64,000 nt of DNA, from NCBI GenBank assembly GCA_963836355.1, contig CAWIJO010000006.1, positions 248,001 through 312,000 on the forward strand, written 5' to 3'. Both the position numbers and the translations under genes were made by a program. The notes beneath the pieces are model-generated. The model did not search any database and was not told the DNA's origin. It was given only the letters and a program-made list of their open reading frames with translations. Source of the DNA: Palsa-506 sp963836355 (GTDB lineage: Bacteria > Actinomycetota > Actinomycetes > Streptosporangiales > Streptosporangiaceae). This document shows positions 43,445 to 52,931 of the stretch, in pieces (position 1 is the stretch's first letter; each line of letters begins with the position of its first letter).

Positions 43445-44710
43445 ATGATTCATGCTGACATGGAGGCGCTGACCGCAGTCACGCAGGCCGCGCAGGCCGC
43501 GCAGGCCGCGGCCCGGGATTCGAGATCCCGCCCGGCTGACACCCTTGATGCCGCGCTCAGGGCTATGTCAGCGCGCCTCGACCAGGGCGCGGCCAAGGTG
43601 GCGGCCGCGAACGAGGAGGACATGCGGGCCGCCCGGGCTGACGGCGCGCCGGACGCCATCATTGACCGGCTGCTGCTCGGCGAAGACCGCATGCGGGCCA
43701 TGTCCGGCCAGCTCCGCACCCTGGCCGGGCTGCCCGCGGCCCCGGTACAGCAATACCTCAGGGACCTGCCGGGCGACCTGGCCCTGCATGAATGCCGCAG
43801 GCCGGTCGGCGTCATCGGGGCCAATTTCGAGGCCCGGCCCAATGTCGTTCTTGACCTGGCATCGCAGCTGATCAAATCGCGGAATGCTGGCGTCCTGCGA
43901 ACCGGCTCAGCTGCGCTGGCGTCCGCGAGCGTCCTAGTCGACGAGGTCGTCGCTCCCGCGCTGCAGGACGCCGGCCTTGATCCGCGGGCAATTCAGCTCA
44001 TCCGGGTGCGGGACCGATCGGCCGCCTACGAACTGGTGCGGCAGCCACGGCTGCTTCCGCTGGTCATCCTCCGCGGCAGCGGAGAAAGCACCAGGGCGCT
44101 GGCGCGGGAGGCCGCGCTGCACGGCGTCCGGACGCTGGCCCACGCAGACGGCGGGGCGGTGATCTACATCGACGAGTCCGCCGACCGGCAGCTGGCGGCC
44201 CGCCTGATCGAGGCCAGCCTGGACCGGCTCGGGGTATGCAACCGGCTGAACCTGCTGCTCGTGCAGCGCCCGGTCTGGGACGACATGGTTCCGCGCATCG
44301 CGGAAATCACGGCGCGCCTCGGCGTTGCCATCTCGTATCCGCCGCACTCGCATCTCCTCGGCCACGAGTGGGCGCTGGACGCCGGGCAGGAGGCAACGAT
44401 CACGGTGGCGCCGGCCGCCACGGCCGTCGATGCTGCCGAGATCGCCAACGAGCAGACGTCAGGCTTGGCCGCCGCGGTGATCGCCGAGGATTCCGGCGCC
44501 GCCGGCCGGTTCCTTGCTGCCTACGCCGGAACCGGCGCCTTCTGGAACTCGACTCCCCGGCTGCTCGACGGGTTCAAGCTGCTGTCGATGCCGGAGACCG
44601 GCATAAACATCGACAATTCGCCTGGCCCGCGCGGGCCTGTCACCTTCCGGGATCTCTACCTGCGGCAGTATGTCGTCACGCCGAAGGCCGCGGTCCCGGG
44701 CACGCCCTAG
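43445..44710 (+). CDS. Divergent ProA-like aldehyde dehydrogenase (gamma-glutamyl phosphate reductase family)
   Basis: The protein has 421 residues with the ProA fold: GVIGANFEARPNVVLDLASQLIKSRNAGVLRTG (canonical GVIGMIYEARPN...), and catalytic Cys near residue 265 in LGVCNRLNLLLV. Several ProA positions differ: the GxCHxYVD block reads HADGGAVIYIDES, and the C-terminal KLHARGPMGLxELTSYKY block reads NSPGPRGPVTFRDLYLRQYV. It therefore probably acts on another phosphorylated acyl group. The matching kinase-like gene lies convergently at 45201. An AQA repeat (9-bp units) sits near the start. Confidence 0.85.
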   Translation: MIHADMEALTAVTQAAQAAQAAARDSRSRPADTLDAALRAMSARLDQGAAKVAAANEEDMRAARADGAPDAIIDRLLLGEDRMRAMSGQLRTLAGLPAAPVQQYLRDLPGDLALHECRRPVGVIGANFEARPNVVLDLASQLIKSRNAGVLRTGSAALASASVLVDEVVAPALQDAGLDPRAIQLIRVRDRSAAYELVRQPRLLPLVILRGSGESTRALAREAALHGVRTLAHADGGAVIYIDESADRQLAARLIEASLDRLGVCNRLNLLLVQRPVWDDMVPRIAEITARLGVAISYPPHSHLLGHEWALDAGQEATITVAPAATAVDAAEIANEQTSGLAAAVIAEDSGAAGRFLAAYAGTGAFWNSTPRLLDGFKLLSMPETGINIDNSPGPRGPVTFRDLYLRQYVVTPKAAVPGTP

Positions 44711-44898
44711 CTATGCGACACCACTAGGCGGGAAATCTCGACCTGGCCGAAGGCCGAGGGCAGATCACCCGCGCTGGTGCTGGACTGCACATAGCAGCCG
44801 GCCTTGAAATAGCAGCCGGCCCTGAAATAGCAGCCAGCCGCATGCGGCGGATGGCGCACCTTCCTGACGCCGTTGTAGAAGACATCGGCGTCAGCCCG
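44707..44898 (-). pseudogene. C-terminal remnant of a PL7 alginate lyase, with triplicated motif
   Basis: The minus strand codes FYNGVRKVRHP, then CYFRAGCYFKAGCYVQSSTSAGDLPSAFGQVEISRLVVSHS in part: the family-7 lyase signature YFKAGxYxQ and the terminal strand. The YFKAG element is tripled by an 18-bp repeat (44791-44844). No upstream catalytic motifs (RTELRE, QIH) remain. Beyond, at about 44917-45120 on the plus strand, a short frame with ANTFRGQPAGALDDTCTAPS resembles a beta-helix protein end, much weaker. Its stop overlaps the ProA-like stop. The whole gap 44711-45200 looks like a gene graveyard. Confidence 0.65.
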
Positions 44899-45200
44899 TG
44901 ACGCACGGATAGGCATCAGCGCCGGCGACGGCCTGAAGATCGCCGCGGATGCCGCGCCGGAGGATCTCGGCCGGGACAACATCACGGCCAACACGTTCCG
45001 TGGCCAGCCTGCTGGCGCGCTTGATGACACCTGCACCGCACCGTCCGGTCTGATTTGCGGAAACGTCATCGGCTCCGGAAGCACCGCCGGTGAATTCCCG
45101 GCGCATCCGGGCTGGCCGACGGCGTGCCCGGGGAACGCCGTCCGCGCCCGGGCGCCCGGGAGCGCCTGCCGGCTGCCCCGCCGGGCACGGCAGCCCGCCG

Positions 45201-46709
45201 CTAATCGCCGGCGTAGACAACCAGCGAGTCCCGGTGAATCGCGTGAATATCACGAACCGCGCGACGGGCGGCCGAATCGGGCGCCAGGCGGCCGAGCCGG
45301 AAACTTCCGTCGAGCAGGATCGCGGCGCACAACCGGGGCTGCGACAGCATGAGCGAATCCGTCAGCTCGAACACCGTATCCAGCGAGAACGCCCGCAGCT
45401 GCGCCAGCGCCTGCCGAGCCGCCGCGGTACTGCCGGCCAGCTGGCGGCTGTCCTCGAACTCCTCCGGACACGCCAGCCGCGAACCCGGCACGGCCCGCTT
45501 CGGGGCATCGGGCGCACGCGCCGCCAGCGAGTGCCGCGCCCGGAACAGCATAGATATGACGCTCGCCACATCGTCCGACGACAACGCGCGCAATAGCAGC
45601 AGGATGCTCGATGACAAGGCTACCGAACCGCGCCCTATCAGCCGTTCTGGATGCCGGACATCCACCAGCTCAACTACCGATCCCGGCGCGAACTCACCGG
45701 CGAGCCGCTTTATCCCGGAGAGGAACAGCGTGCTGCCAGTCCGCAGGCTCGACTCCGCCTCGCGATTTATGCCTATCGAGCCAGCAGAATATGCCATGCC
45801 GCCGATCCACCGCTCATGCGGCTCCAGCTGCCGGCCGGCCGCCCGCACGACCGTTCCCATCCGCGCCCGCGGGTTCAGGCTCCGAACGACGACATCCGGT
45901 TCGCGAGCCGCGCCGACGATGCACTCGACGCCGCAGCATGCCGCGCGCGCGGCCGCGCTCAGCTTCGACCGCATTCCGCCGCGGCCACTGCCGAGTGCCG
46001 AGACCCGCACCGATCTGGCCTGGTCAGGAGTCAGCTTCGAGATGCGCTCGCTGAGCGTGGCGTCACGGTAGACGGCGCCGACGTCGGTCAGGAACAGCAA
46101 GCGCGTCGCCTGGGCAGCAACCGCGGCGGCAACCGCAATCTGATCATTGTCAAGCGCCGCCATCGGGTCGGTCGCGTCATTGCCGTTTATCACCGGCAGC
46201 AAGCCCCGCTCGAGTGCGGCGCCGAGCAGGAAGCCGAGATCGCTCATCGCGCGGGCCGAGCCGAGATCGCTCTTCGAGACGAGGATCTGGCATACCTCCA
46301 CGCCTACCGCCGCGGCCAGCTGCCGGTACAGCGCCATCAGCGCAGGCTGGCCCACCGACGCCGGAAGCGCCACGCCAAGTGCGCCGGGCGGCGTATCGGA
46401 TCCGTCGTAGCGCCCCAGCGTGCTGCTGATTTCGCCGGCTGACAGCATTGCGGCCGGGCCGGCCGCGGCGATCGAGGAGTGCAGCGCCTCGACGAGCCCC
46501 CGCAGGGCGGCGGCAGCGCTCGCAGTGGGCCCTTCGAATGCGAGCAGGCGCTCACCCAGCCGGGCGGCGCCGGAGGTAACCAGCAGAATCTCGTGGCCCG
46601 CCTGCTGCGCCGCGGCGATCTGCTTAATCAAGCCGGCAATAACGTCCAGCGCGAGCCCGTCCCCGCTCGCAATGGAGCTGGATCCGAGTTTGACTACCAG
46701 CCTGGTCAA
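45201..46709 (-). CDS. ProB-like amino-acid kinase with PUA domain and long C-terminal extension
   Basis: The protein has 502 residues, against about 370 for glutamate 5-kinase. The AAK core has VVKLGSSSIAS, LVTSGAARLG, VINGNDATDPMAALDNDQIA and GSGRGGMRSKLSAAARA (canonical GTGGMxTK). A PUA-like domain (about 285-370) is followed by about 130 residues found in no canonical ProB: GSTAAARQALAQLRAFSLDTVFELTDSL and so on. TTG start with GAGG at 5 nt. Together with the ProA-like gene it suggests acyl-phosphate activation then reduction of an unusual substrate. Confidence 0.85.
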   Translation of the reverse strand: MTRLVVKLGSSSIASGDGLALDVIAGLIKQIAAAQQAGHEILLVTSGAARLGERLLAFEGPTASAAAALRGLVEALHSSIAAAGPAAMLSAGEISSTLGRYDGSDTPPGALGVALPASVGQPALMALYRQLAAAVGVEVCQILVSKSDLGSARAMSDLGFLLGAALERGLLPVINGNDATDPMAALDNDQIAVAAAVAAQATRLLFLTDVGAVYRDATLSERISKLTPDQARSVRVSALGSGRGGMRSKLSAAARAACCGVECIVGAAREPDVVVRSLNPRARMGTVVRAAGRQLEPHERWIGGMAYSAGSIGINREAESSLRTGSTLFLSGIKRLAGEFAPGSVVELVDVRHPERLIGRGSVALSSSILLLLRALSSDDVASVISMLFRARHSLAARAPDAPKRAVPGSRLACPEEFEDSRQLAGSTAAARQALAQLRAFSLDTVFELTDSLMLSQPRLCAAILLDGSFRLGRLAPDSAARRAVRDIHAIHRDSLVVYAGD

Positions 46710-46847
46710 GAAACCTCATTGTCAGCAATAGAAAGTAGTCCGCCGATTACCCGGCGCCAGGTACCCGAGCGTATGCCCGCCTAGCTTAAATGCTCGGCGC
46801 GATCTGACATCGGACGGCCGGTGCGGAGGGCGCCAACCCGGTCCGGG

Positions 46848-46895
46848 GAACGGGCCGGGCCGGCCTGGCCGGCCCGGCCAGGCCGGGCCGGGTTC
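46848..46895. other. GC-rich self-complementary hairpin
   Basis: A near-perfect inverted repeat of GGCCGG and GGCCTGG blocks flanked by GAAC/GTTC lies between the divergent ProB-like and MDMPI genes. It may be a regulatory or extruding cruciform element. Confidence 0.4.
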
Positions 46896-46980
46896 GGTAC
46901 CTCCGCAGCGCGGCTGGCGGGGCTATTGACAGCGGGCTAGCCAGGGCGCTCGGATGTCGGTAGCGAAACTGGAGGTAGAG

Positions 46981-47652
46981 ATGGGCACCTATGAGGATGC
47001 GGTTCAGACACTGGACGCCGAGCTGCGGCAAGTGGAGAACGCATTCCGCGGACTGTCCGCCGCTGACTGGCGGACACCCACCTTGCTCCAGCCCGTTGAC
47101 GACACGCTGAAGCCCTGGACGCTGTTCGAGCTGGCCGGTCATTTCGACATCTCGATCGGGCTTACCCGCATGCTGATCTCCAGCCAGCAGGATGGCCAGG
47201 TCGGGCGGGACCGGGTCAGCTTCTTCATCTTCCCGCGCTCGGAGGTCGCCCCGGTCGTCTACAACTACGCCTACACGATGGTGGAGGGTAAGCAGCCGGC
47301 CGAGATGCCGGACGTCCTGCACGAGACCTTCAGCAAGACCATCGAGGAAGCCCGCGCCACCCCGCCCGGCGCGGTCGGCTCCGGTTACTACGCGCTGATG
47401 CAACTCGGCGAGTTCGTGCCGAGCCGGGTCATCGAGGCCGTCGTGCACGGGCTCGACCTCACCGACGCGCTCGGCCGCGACTGCATGGCCACCCCGGCCG
47501 GGATCGCGATGACCGCCGCGATCCTGGACGAGCTGATCGCCCGCCGCTACGTGCCAGGACGGCCGGCCGACCTAGCCGACGACCTGGCCTGGGTCCAGGC
47601 CGCGTCCGGCCGCGCGCCGCACGACGACCCCCGGCTGCCGCTGATCGGCTGA
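46981..47652 (+). CDS. MDMPI-family (mycothiol-dependent maleylpyruvate isomerase-like) protein
   Basis: The protein has 223 residues. The N-terminal DinB/MDMPI fold has WTLFELAGHFDISIGLTRML with the first metal His, and EAVVHGLDLTDALG with the last metal His. It is a possible mycothiol-dependent metalloenzyme. ATG at 46981 has GGAGG at 5 nt and is preferred over ATG at 46954. Substrate unknown; the mycothiol link is by family. Confidence 0.85.
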   Translation: MGTYEDAVQTLDAELRQVENAFRGLSAADWRTPTLLQPVDDTLKPWTLFELAGHFDISIGLTRMLISSQQDGQVGRDRVSFFIFPRSEVAPVVYNYAYTMVEGKQPAEMPDVLHETFSKTIEEARATPPGAVGSGYYALMQLGEFVPSRVIEAVVHGLDLTDALGRDCMATPAGIAMTAAILDELIARRYVPGRPADLADDLAWVQAASGRAPHDDPRLPLIG

Positions 47653-47754
47653 GCCAGCGTCCGGCGCTTCCGCCGGGCTGGCCCGGCCGCGGCGGCCGGA
47701 CGGGACTGGCCCGGCCGCGGCGGGCGGCCGCACGGCGGCGCTGGCCGCGCGGGA

Positions 47755-48657
47755 TCAGGTGTCGATGTTCGGGTTCCCAGCCGGCAAGGGCACCAGCCGG
47801 GCGGGCGGCTCGGGTATCACCACCGCGGACTCAACCGTGAGATCGGGCCGGACGTGGATCAGCTCACCGTCGGCAAGCATCCGCCAGGCGCGTTCGCCAT
47901 CGAGGGCTTCGGATGCCACTACGACGGTCGGGACGTACTTGAGCCCCGGCGCGTGCACGGAAGACGTCGAGCTGCGGACGTGCAGGCCAGCGCCCGGCGC
48001 GCGGTCGGCCGCCGTGCCGTCGGCTGCCGCTGTGCCGCCGGCAACTCCGTGGACGCTGTCCCCGGCGGGCCGCTCTATGACGTGCAGCGCGTGCTGGCCG
48101 GGATAGCGGAGTGCCCACAACTCACCGGGCACGGCGACGATCGCGTTGAGCGAGGAGACCGGCAGGCGGCGGGCGATCCAGCGGGCGGCGGCGGTGATCC
48201 CCGCGCCGACATCCCCGCCGTGGGCGTCGATCTGCTGGGTGATCAGCGCGAAATAGCGTTCCGAGTCGGTATCGCCAAGCACCAGATCGCGATAGCCGCC
48301 GAGCTGCTGGTCCAGCCGGGCAACGTCACTGAAGCCGCCATTGTGGGCCATGATCCGGCCGTGCATCGCGAACGGGTGCGTGTTCGCCGCGGTCCGGCCG
48401 CCCGCGGTCGCCCAGCGGACATGCGCCAGGAAAGTCGCCGACTCGGCCTGCCTGGCCTGGCGGCCGAACTCGGCGGCAGAGAAAGCGGGCTCGGGCTGCT
48501 TGTCCAGCACCGGCTGGCCGGCCTGATCGAAGAAGCCGATCCCGCTGCCGTCGACATTGCGCCGGCTCTGCGTCGCCAGCGAATCCGGGGCGTCGATGAG
48601 CCAGAATGTCGCCTTTACCGGTTCCGCCCCGGCCGTCATCCCGAAGAGCCGGCACAT
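47755..48657 (-). CDS. Class II glutamine amidotransferase-like protein (EgtC/YafJ type)
   Basis: The protein has 300 residues. The N-terminal Cys (MCRLFG) is the Ntn nucleophile after Met removal, and NVDGSGIGFF, FLAHVRWATAGG, HPFAMHGRIMAHNG and LGDTDSERYFAL give the class II pattern. Family members include EgtC of ergothioneine synthesis, but no egt genes are nearby. It could instead be a stand-alone YafJ-type amidohydrolase. The C-terminus has a long Ala/Gly insert. Confidence 0.88.
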   Translation of the reverse strand: MCRLFGMTAGAEPVKATFWLIDAPDSLATQSRRNVDGSGIGFFDQAGQPVLDKQPEPAFSAAEFGRQARQAESATFLAHVRWATAGGRTAANTHPFAMHGRIMAHNGGFSDVARLDQQLGGYRDLVLGDTDSERYFALITQQIDAHGGDVGAGITAAARWIARRLPVSSLNAIVAVPGELWALRYPGQHALHVIERPAGDSVHGVAGGTAAADGTAADRAPGAGLHVRSSTSSVHAPGLKYVPTVVVASEALDGERAWRMLADGELIHVRPDLTVESAVVIPEPPARLVPLPAGNPNIDT

Positions 48658-48840
48658 CGCTGGTTATCCCCTCGGGCAGGTGGCTGGCCAATAGCGGCCC
48701 GTTAAGTATGCAGTTGATTGTCTCAGGCCCGGCGGCTGAGGCGGCGCTGCGCGCGATAACTCCCGCTGCCCGGCCGGTCGCAAGCGCCCGGCCGGAGCGG
48801 CGGAAAGGTGACTCCCTCGCGCCTGTCGTCGGGTCCCCGG

Positions 48841-50424
48841 TCACCCGCCGATCGGCGGCTGGGTGCCGTCGAGGTCGGACCGGCGCACCCGGATGACCGC
48901 AATCGTGATGATCAGCGCCAGCAGCGCGATCCCCGCGGACACCTCGAAGCCACGGGAGAACCCGGTGGCCAGGGCGTGCTGGTAGATGGCGGCCGGCACC
49001 TTCTGGCCGGGCGCCGCGTGCACCGGCTGGCCGGCCCTGGCGGCCGTCGCCGCGGCGGCCGTCAGCTGGCTGCGGACGCTGTTGGCGACCGCAGTCCAGG
49101 CGACCGTGCCGAGCACCGCCAGCCCGATCGAGCCGCCGACCTGCTGGCCGGCGTTGAGCAAGCTGGAGGCCACCCCGGCATCGCTGTCATGAACGCGGGA
49201 CAACGCGACCAGGGTCAGCGGCATGAACAGCAGGCCCAGACCGGCTCCGGCGACCAGCGTCGGGCCGAGCAGGCCGGTGCCGTAGGTGCTGTGCTCGCCG
49301 ATCCTGGACAGCCAGAACATCCCGACGGTGGCGGTCGCCGAGCCGGTGATCAGCAGCGGCCGGGCGCCGACCCGGGGGATCAGCTGGGCGCTGGCCGCGG
49401 ACGTGGCCATGATCGCGGCCATCATCGGCAGGTAGGCCACGCCGGTCTTCAGCGCGCTGTAGCCCCACACCGACTGCACGAAAATGGTCAGGAAGAAGAA
49501 CATGCCAAACAGGGCGGTGCCGACGCACAGCATGATCAGGAATGCACCGGACCGGTCCCGGCTGCCGAAGATCCGCGGCGGCAGCAGCGCGTGCTTGCTG
49601 CGCATCTCGGTGAACACGAACGCGGCCAGCAGCACCACGGCGGCGGCCAGCGAGGCGACGACCTTGGTGTCGCCCCAGTGCGAGACGCCGTTGGGGCTGG
49701 TAGCCGCGTTCGACAGGCCGTAGACCAGGGCCGCGAGGCCGCCGGTGCCGGTGATCGCGCCGGGCAGGTCGAACCGGCCGCGGTGGGCCGCGGTCTCGCT
49801 GAGCGCCCGGGCCGCGGCGAGCGCGACCACGAGCCCGATCGGCACGTTGACGAACAGTACCCACCGCCAGGACGCGTAGCTGGTGAGCAGGCCGCCGGCG
49901 ATCAGCCCGACCGCCCCGCCGGCCACGCTCATCGCGGCGTAGACGCTCATCGCCCGGTTCCGCGCCTGGCCCTCCGGGAACGTCGCGGTGACCAGCGACA
50001 GCGCGGTCGGTGCGACGATCGCCGCGCCTGCGCCCTGGATGGCCCGTGCGGTCAGCAGCCAGGCCTGCGTGGTGGCGAACCCGCCGGCCAGCGACGCGGC
50101 CGAGAACAACAAGATGCCGGCGATGAATACCTTGCGCCGGCCGAGCAGGTCACCGGCCCGGCCGCCGAGCAGCAGCAGCCCGCCGAAGGTCAGCGCGTAG
50201 GCGTTGACGACCCATTCCAGGCCGGTGCCGGAGAAACTAAGCGCCCGCTGGATATGCGGCAGCGCGACGTTCACGATGGTGGCGTCGAGCACCACCATGA
50301 GCTGAGCGGTGGCGATTACGGTAAGGGCGAGGCCGAGGCGGCGGGGCGGGCCGACCTCGCCGGGGCTGGCGGCAGCCTGGCCCGGCGGTTTAACTCGCAG
50401 GCCGGCGTTAGTTCTGGCAGACAA
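48841..50424 (-). CDS. DHA2-family MFS exporter (second)
   Basis: The protein has 527 residues and 14 predicted helices: LMVVLDATIVNVALPHIQRAL (motif D1), GLEWVVNAYALTFGGLLLLGGRAGDLLGRRKVF (motif A), and AGGLLTSYASWRWVLFVNVPIGL (motif C). TTG start follows AAGGAG. It is monocistronic. It belongs to the same family as the gene at 41349 but is not a close copy. Confidence 0.93.
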   Translation of the reverse strand: MSARTNAGLRVKPPGQAAASPGEVGPPRRLGLALTVIATAQLMVVLDATIVNVALPHIQRALSFSGTGLEWVVNAYALTFGGLLLLGGRAGDLLGRRKVFIAGILLFSAASLAGGFATTQAWLLTARAIQGAGAAIVAPTALSLVTATFPEGQARNRAMSVYAAMSVAGGAVGLIAGGLLTSYASWRWVLFVNVPIGLVVALAAARALSETAAHRGRFDLPGAITGTGGLAALVYGLSNAATSPNGVSHWGDTKVVASLAAAVVLLAAFVFTEMRSKHALLPPRIFGSRDRSGAFLIMLCVGTALFGMFFFLTIFVQSVWGYSALKTGVAYLPMMAAIMATSAASAQLIPRVGARPLLITGSATATVGMFWLSRIGEHSTYGTGLLGPTLVAGAGLGLLFMPLTLVALSRVHDSDAGVASSLLNAGQQVGGSIGLAVLGTVAWTAVANSVRSQLTAAAATAARAGQPVHAAPGQKVPAAIYQHALATGFSRGFEVSAGIALLALIITIAVIRVRRSDLDGTQPPIGG

Positions 50425-50765
50425 AGCAGTCTCCTTTCCGGGTCAGCGCAGATCGCGGTGACGTCATCAGACTGCCGGTGCAGCTGGCCGCAGACATCCG
50501 CCAGCTGGCTGGTGCTGACGGGCAACTGCGGCCGTCCGCAGCCCCGCGACAGCCGCCAGGAACGGCCATCCGGCGCCAGGCAGGCAGGCGGCGGCCCGGG
50601 ATTGGCTGGATCATGGCCGGGCCAGGCTCAGTTGCCAGGGACACATCCGTCAACTGGCGGATGCCAGCGGGCCGGCCGAGTTCACGTCAGCGGCCCGCCC
50701 CGGCCGAGTTCAGGTCAGCAGCCCGCCAGGCGGAGGCCGCGGTCAGCGGCCTCGCGGGCCGCGAT
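50425..50765. other. Intergenic region with no recognised feature
   Basis: These 341 bp separate the exporter promoter from the end of a small hypothetical gene. I found no convincing frame, hairpin or repeat beyond short GC repeats. Confidence 0.4.
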
Positions 50766-51044
50766 TTACTGCGCGGGCAGCTCGGACAGCAGGTCCAGGG
50801 CCTGCTGGTAGAGCATCCCAGCGCGGGCACAGATGCCGAACGAGCGGCTGCCGATCTGGTCGAGTGCCAGCTGCTCCCGCGGCTCCAGGATGGCGGTGTA
50901 ACACAGGATCGTGTTCACGGTCGCGCCGGCGCCGATGGCATCAATGTCATAAAGCCTGCGGCCGGCCCCGACGGCGGTGATCTCGGCCACGTGCAGGGGC
51001 CGCCCACCGCGACCGCGTAGTGGCATCTCGCCAACCTGCGGCAT
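50766..51044 (-). CDS. Hypothetical 92-residue protein
   Basis: ATG follows AGGAGG at 7 nt, which supports expression. The sequence starts MPQVGEMPLRGRGGRPLHVAEITAVGAGRRLYDIDAIGAG and ends ARAGMLYQQALDLLSELPAQ, mixed alpha/beta, without a membrane segment or a family I recognise. It lies 216 bp before (on the minus strand, downstream of) the HD-LuxR gene and may be in its transcript. Confidence 0.6.
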   Translation of the reverse strand: MPQVGEMPLRGRGGRPLHVAEITAVGAGRRLYDIDAIGAGATVNTILCYTAILEPREQLALDQIGSRSFGICARAGMLYQQALDLLSELPAQ

Positions 51045-51260
51045 GGCCTGCCTCCTAGGCTGCCGACGCAGGGAGAGCAGCGCCCGGTGGGTAACCGCCG
51101 ATCGGGCGACTGCCGCCGAGCCGCCACGGCTGCTGAGCTGGCAGCAGCGTCAGCACCGTGGCCTCCCCTCCTGCTCAGCTGCGTTAGCAGCTGACGCTAG
51201 GCGAAGCCGGGTAGCGCCGAACAGTCGGGAAAACTCCCTAGTGGAAACCCCTGGCGGGTC

Positions 51261-52814
51261 TCAGACCGAGCTGACGAGCCCGTGCTCCAGCGCATACAAC
51301 GTCGCGCCAGCGCGGGTGGACACGCCGGCCTTGCCGTACAGCCGCTGGATGTGGTGATCACAGGTCTTCGGGGTGATCCCCAGCCGGCGGGCAACCTGCT
51401 TGGTGGTCAGCCCGCGGGCAATGAGGCCGAGCACCTCGCACTCGCGCTCGGACAGCCCGGCCGGCCGGCGCAGCGGCCGGCCGGGCTGTCCGGCTGCGGT
51501 CAGCACGGCCTGCACCGCCTCCGGCGCCAGCCTGCCCTGCTCAGCGTCCCGGCGCAGCTCATCCGCCGCGGCCGACGCGGACAGCGCCTGCCGGTGTGCC
51601 CGCGGCTCCCGCATCGCCTGATAGCAGTCGGCTGCCGCCAGCAGCCAGGCCATCGGCGGCAGGTCACCAGCCCGGCTGCCCCGGTGGTAGCCGGACCCGT
51701 CGTAGCGCTCGCCATGCGACCCGGCAAGCCGGGCCAGCGGGCGCAGCCCGGGGGCAACATCGAGCACCCGCTCGCTGTGGTAGGCATGCAGCCGCACCTG
51801 CTCGTGCTCGCCGCGGGTCAGCGGGCCCGGCTTGGCCCACACCCCGACCGGCACCGCGACGCGGCCGATGTCATGCACCAGGGCTGCCCGGCGGAGCAGC
51901 AGCACGTCCGGGGCGGCCAGCCCGGACACCACGGCGGACTCGCCGGCCACCTGGGCAACGCCGCGGGAATGGCCGACCGTCCACATGCTCTTCAGATCGG
52001 CGAAATCCGCGATCGCGGACAGGCACGCGTCCAGCCGGTCCGCACCCACCATCGGCTGCGGGCCGGGCTCGGCGCGCAGCGCGTCAGCCCAGATGGATGG
52101 CGCGTCCAGGCCCGCATACACGTCATCGCCGAGTGCCAGGAAACCTGCCACCGCGCTGGGATCCAGCCCCGACCCGGCGCGCTTGGCCAGCAGGCGGCCC
52201 GCGGGCTCGGCGCCGCCGCGCTGCCAGGCGATGTCTGCGTCCTGCGCCACCTGCATCAGCCGCACCGCCAGCGGGAGCTGCTCGCCGCGCAGTTCGCCCG
52301 GCATGCCCTTGCCGTCCCAGCGCTCATACAGATGCCGCAGCGCCAGCTGAATCTCCGCGGAGAAGCCCATCCGGGCGCCGAGCAGCCGGGCGACGTCACA
52401 ATGGCTGGCTGCCCATTTCTTGAACTCGGCGATGCCGCCGACAGCTGACCTTGCCATTGCCGCCGCCCGGGTAAGCGGCGCCTTTCCCTGATGCGCGGTC
52501 CGTGCCGCCATGGTGACGAGCTCCCGCCGGGTACCCAGCTGTACCGCCAGCATCTGCGGCCTGGCCGCGAGCTCGTCACCGAAGAACCCGGCGGCGATCA
52601 TGCTCTCCGCGGTGCAGCCGGCGAAATGCAGCATGCCGGTATAGAAGACGGTCACCTGATCGTCTTCGGGCAGGCCCATCGCCTGGGCCAGCCGCACGGC
52701 CAGCACCGCGGTGCGCATCCCGTGCTCCAGCGGCTGGCCCATCGCCAGGTCAGTCGCCAGCGACAGCACCCCGACGGCTTCAGCCAGCCGCAGCGGGTAA
52801 GCATCCGAAGTCAT
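51261..52814 (-). CDS. Double HD-domain protein with C-terminal LuxR-type HTH
   Basis: The protein has 517 residues. HD-GYP-like metal-binding domains are at about 30-200 (LRHLYERWDGKGMPGELRGEQLPLAVRLMQVAQDAD) and 265-430 (HSRGVAQVAG, LRRAALVHDIGRVAVPVGVW, GSHGERYDGSGYHRG). A LuxR HTH ends the protein (LSERECEVLGLIARGLTTKQVARRLGITPKTCDHHIQRLYGKAGVSTRAGATLYALEHGL). The HD-GYP halves resemble c-di-GMP phosphodiesterases, but the GYP triplet of the second domain reads GSGYHRG, so activity is not assured. Start ATG 52814; GTG at 52820 is an alternative. Confidence 0.9.
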   Translation of the reverse strand: MTSDAYPLRLAEAVGVLSLATDLAMGQPLEHGMRTAVLAVRLAQAMGLPEDDQVTVFYTGMLHFAGCTAESMIAAGFFGDELAARPQMLAVQLGTRRELVTMAARTAHQGKAPLTRAAAMARSAVGGIAEFKKWAASHCDVARLLGARMGFSAEIQLALRHLYERWDGKGMPGELRGEQLPLAVRLMQVAQDADIAWQRGGAEPAGRLLAKRAGSGLDPSAVAGFLALGDDVYAGLDAPSIWADALRAEPGPQPMVGADRLDACLSAIADFADLKSMWTVGHSRGVAQVAGESAVVSGLAAPDVLLLRRAALVHDIGRVAVPVGVWAKPGPLTRGEHEQVRLHAYHSERVLDVAPGLRPLARLAGSHGERYDGSGYHRGSRAGDLPPMAWLLAAADCYQAMREPRAHRQALSASAAADELRRDAEQGRLAPEAVQAVLTAAGQPGRPLRRPAGLSERECEVLGLIARGLTTKQVARRLGITPKTCDHHIQRLYGKAGVSTRAGATLYALEHGLVSSV

Positions 52815-52931
52815 CAGCACATAGTCCTGGGGAGCTCTCGCAGCTTTCGAGATTTGGCTGCGAGGAGAGCAGTCTCGGCAACCGGCCGTAATCCCTGCGC
52901 ATCAAGTATTACACCGGGCAGGTAGGTCCCG

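Noticed and set aside
43445..46709. Canonical proline biosynthesis genes
   Set aside because: Key ProA motifs differ and the kinase has a 130-residue extension; gene order is convergent, not an operon.
48808..50811. A 667-codon open frame on the plus strand opposite the MFS exporter
   Set aside because: It is rich in Gly/Arg/Gln/Asp and lies antisense to a clear 14-helix transporter; the frame is open only because of GC bias at third positions.
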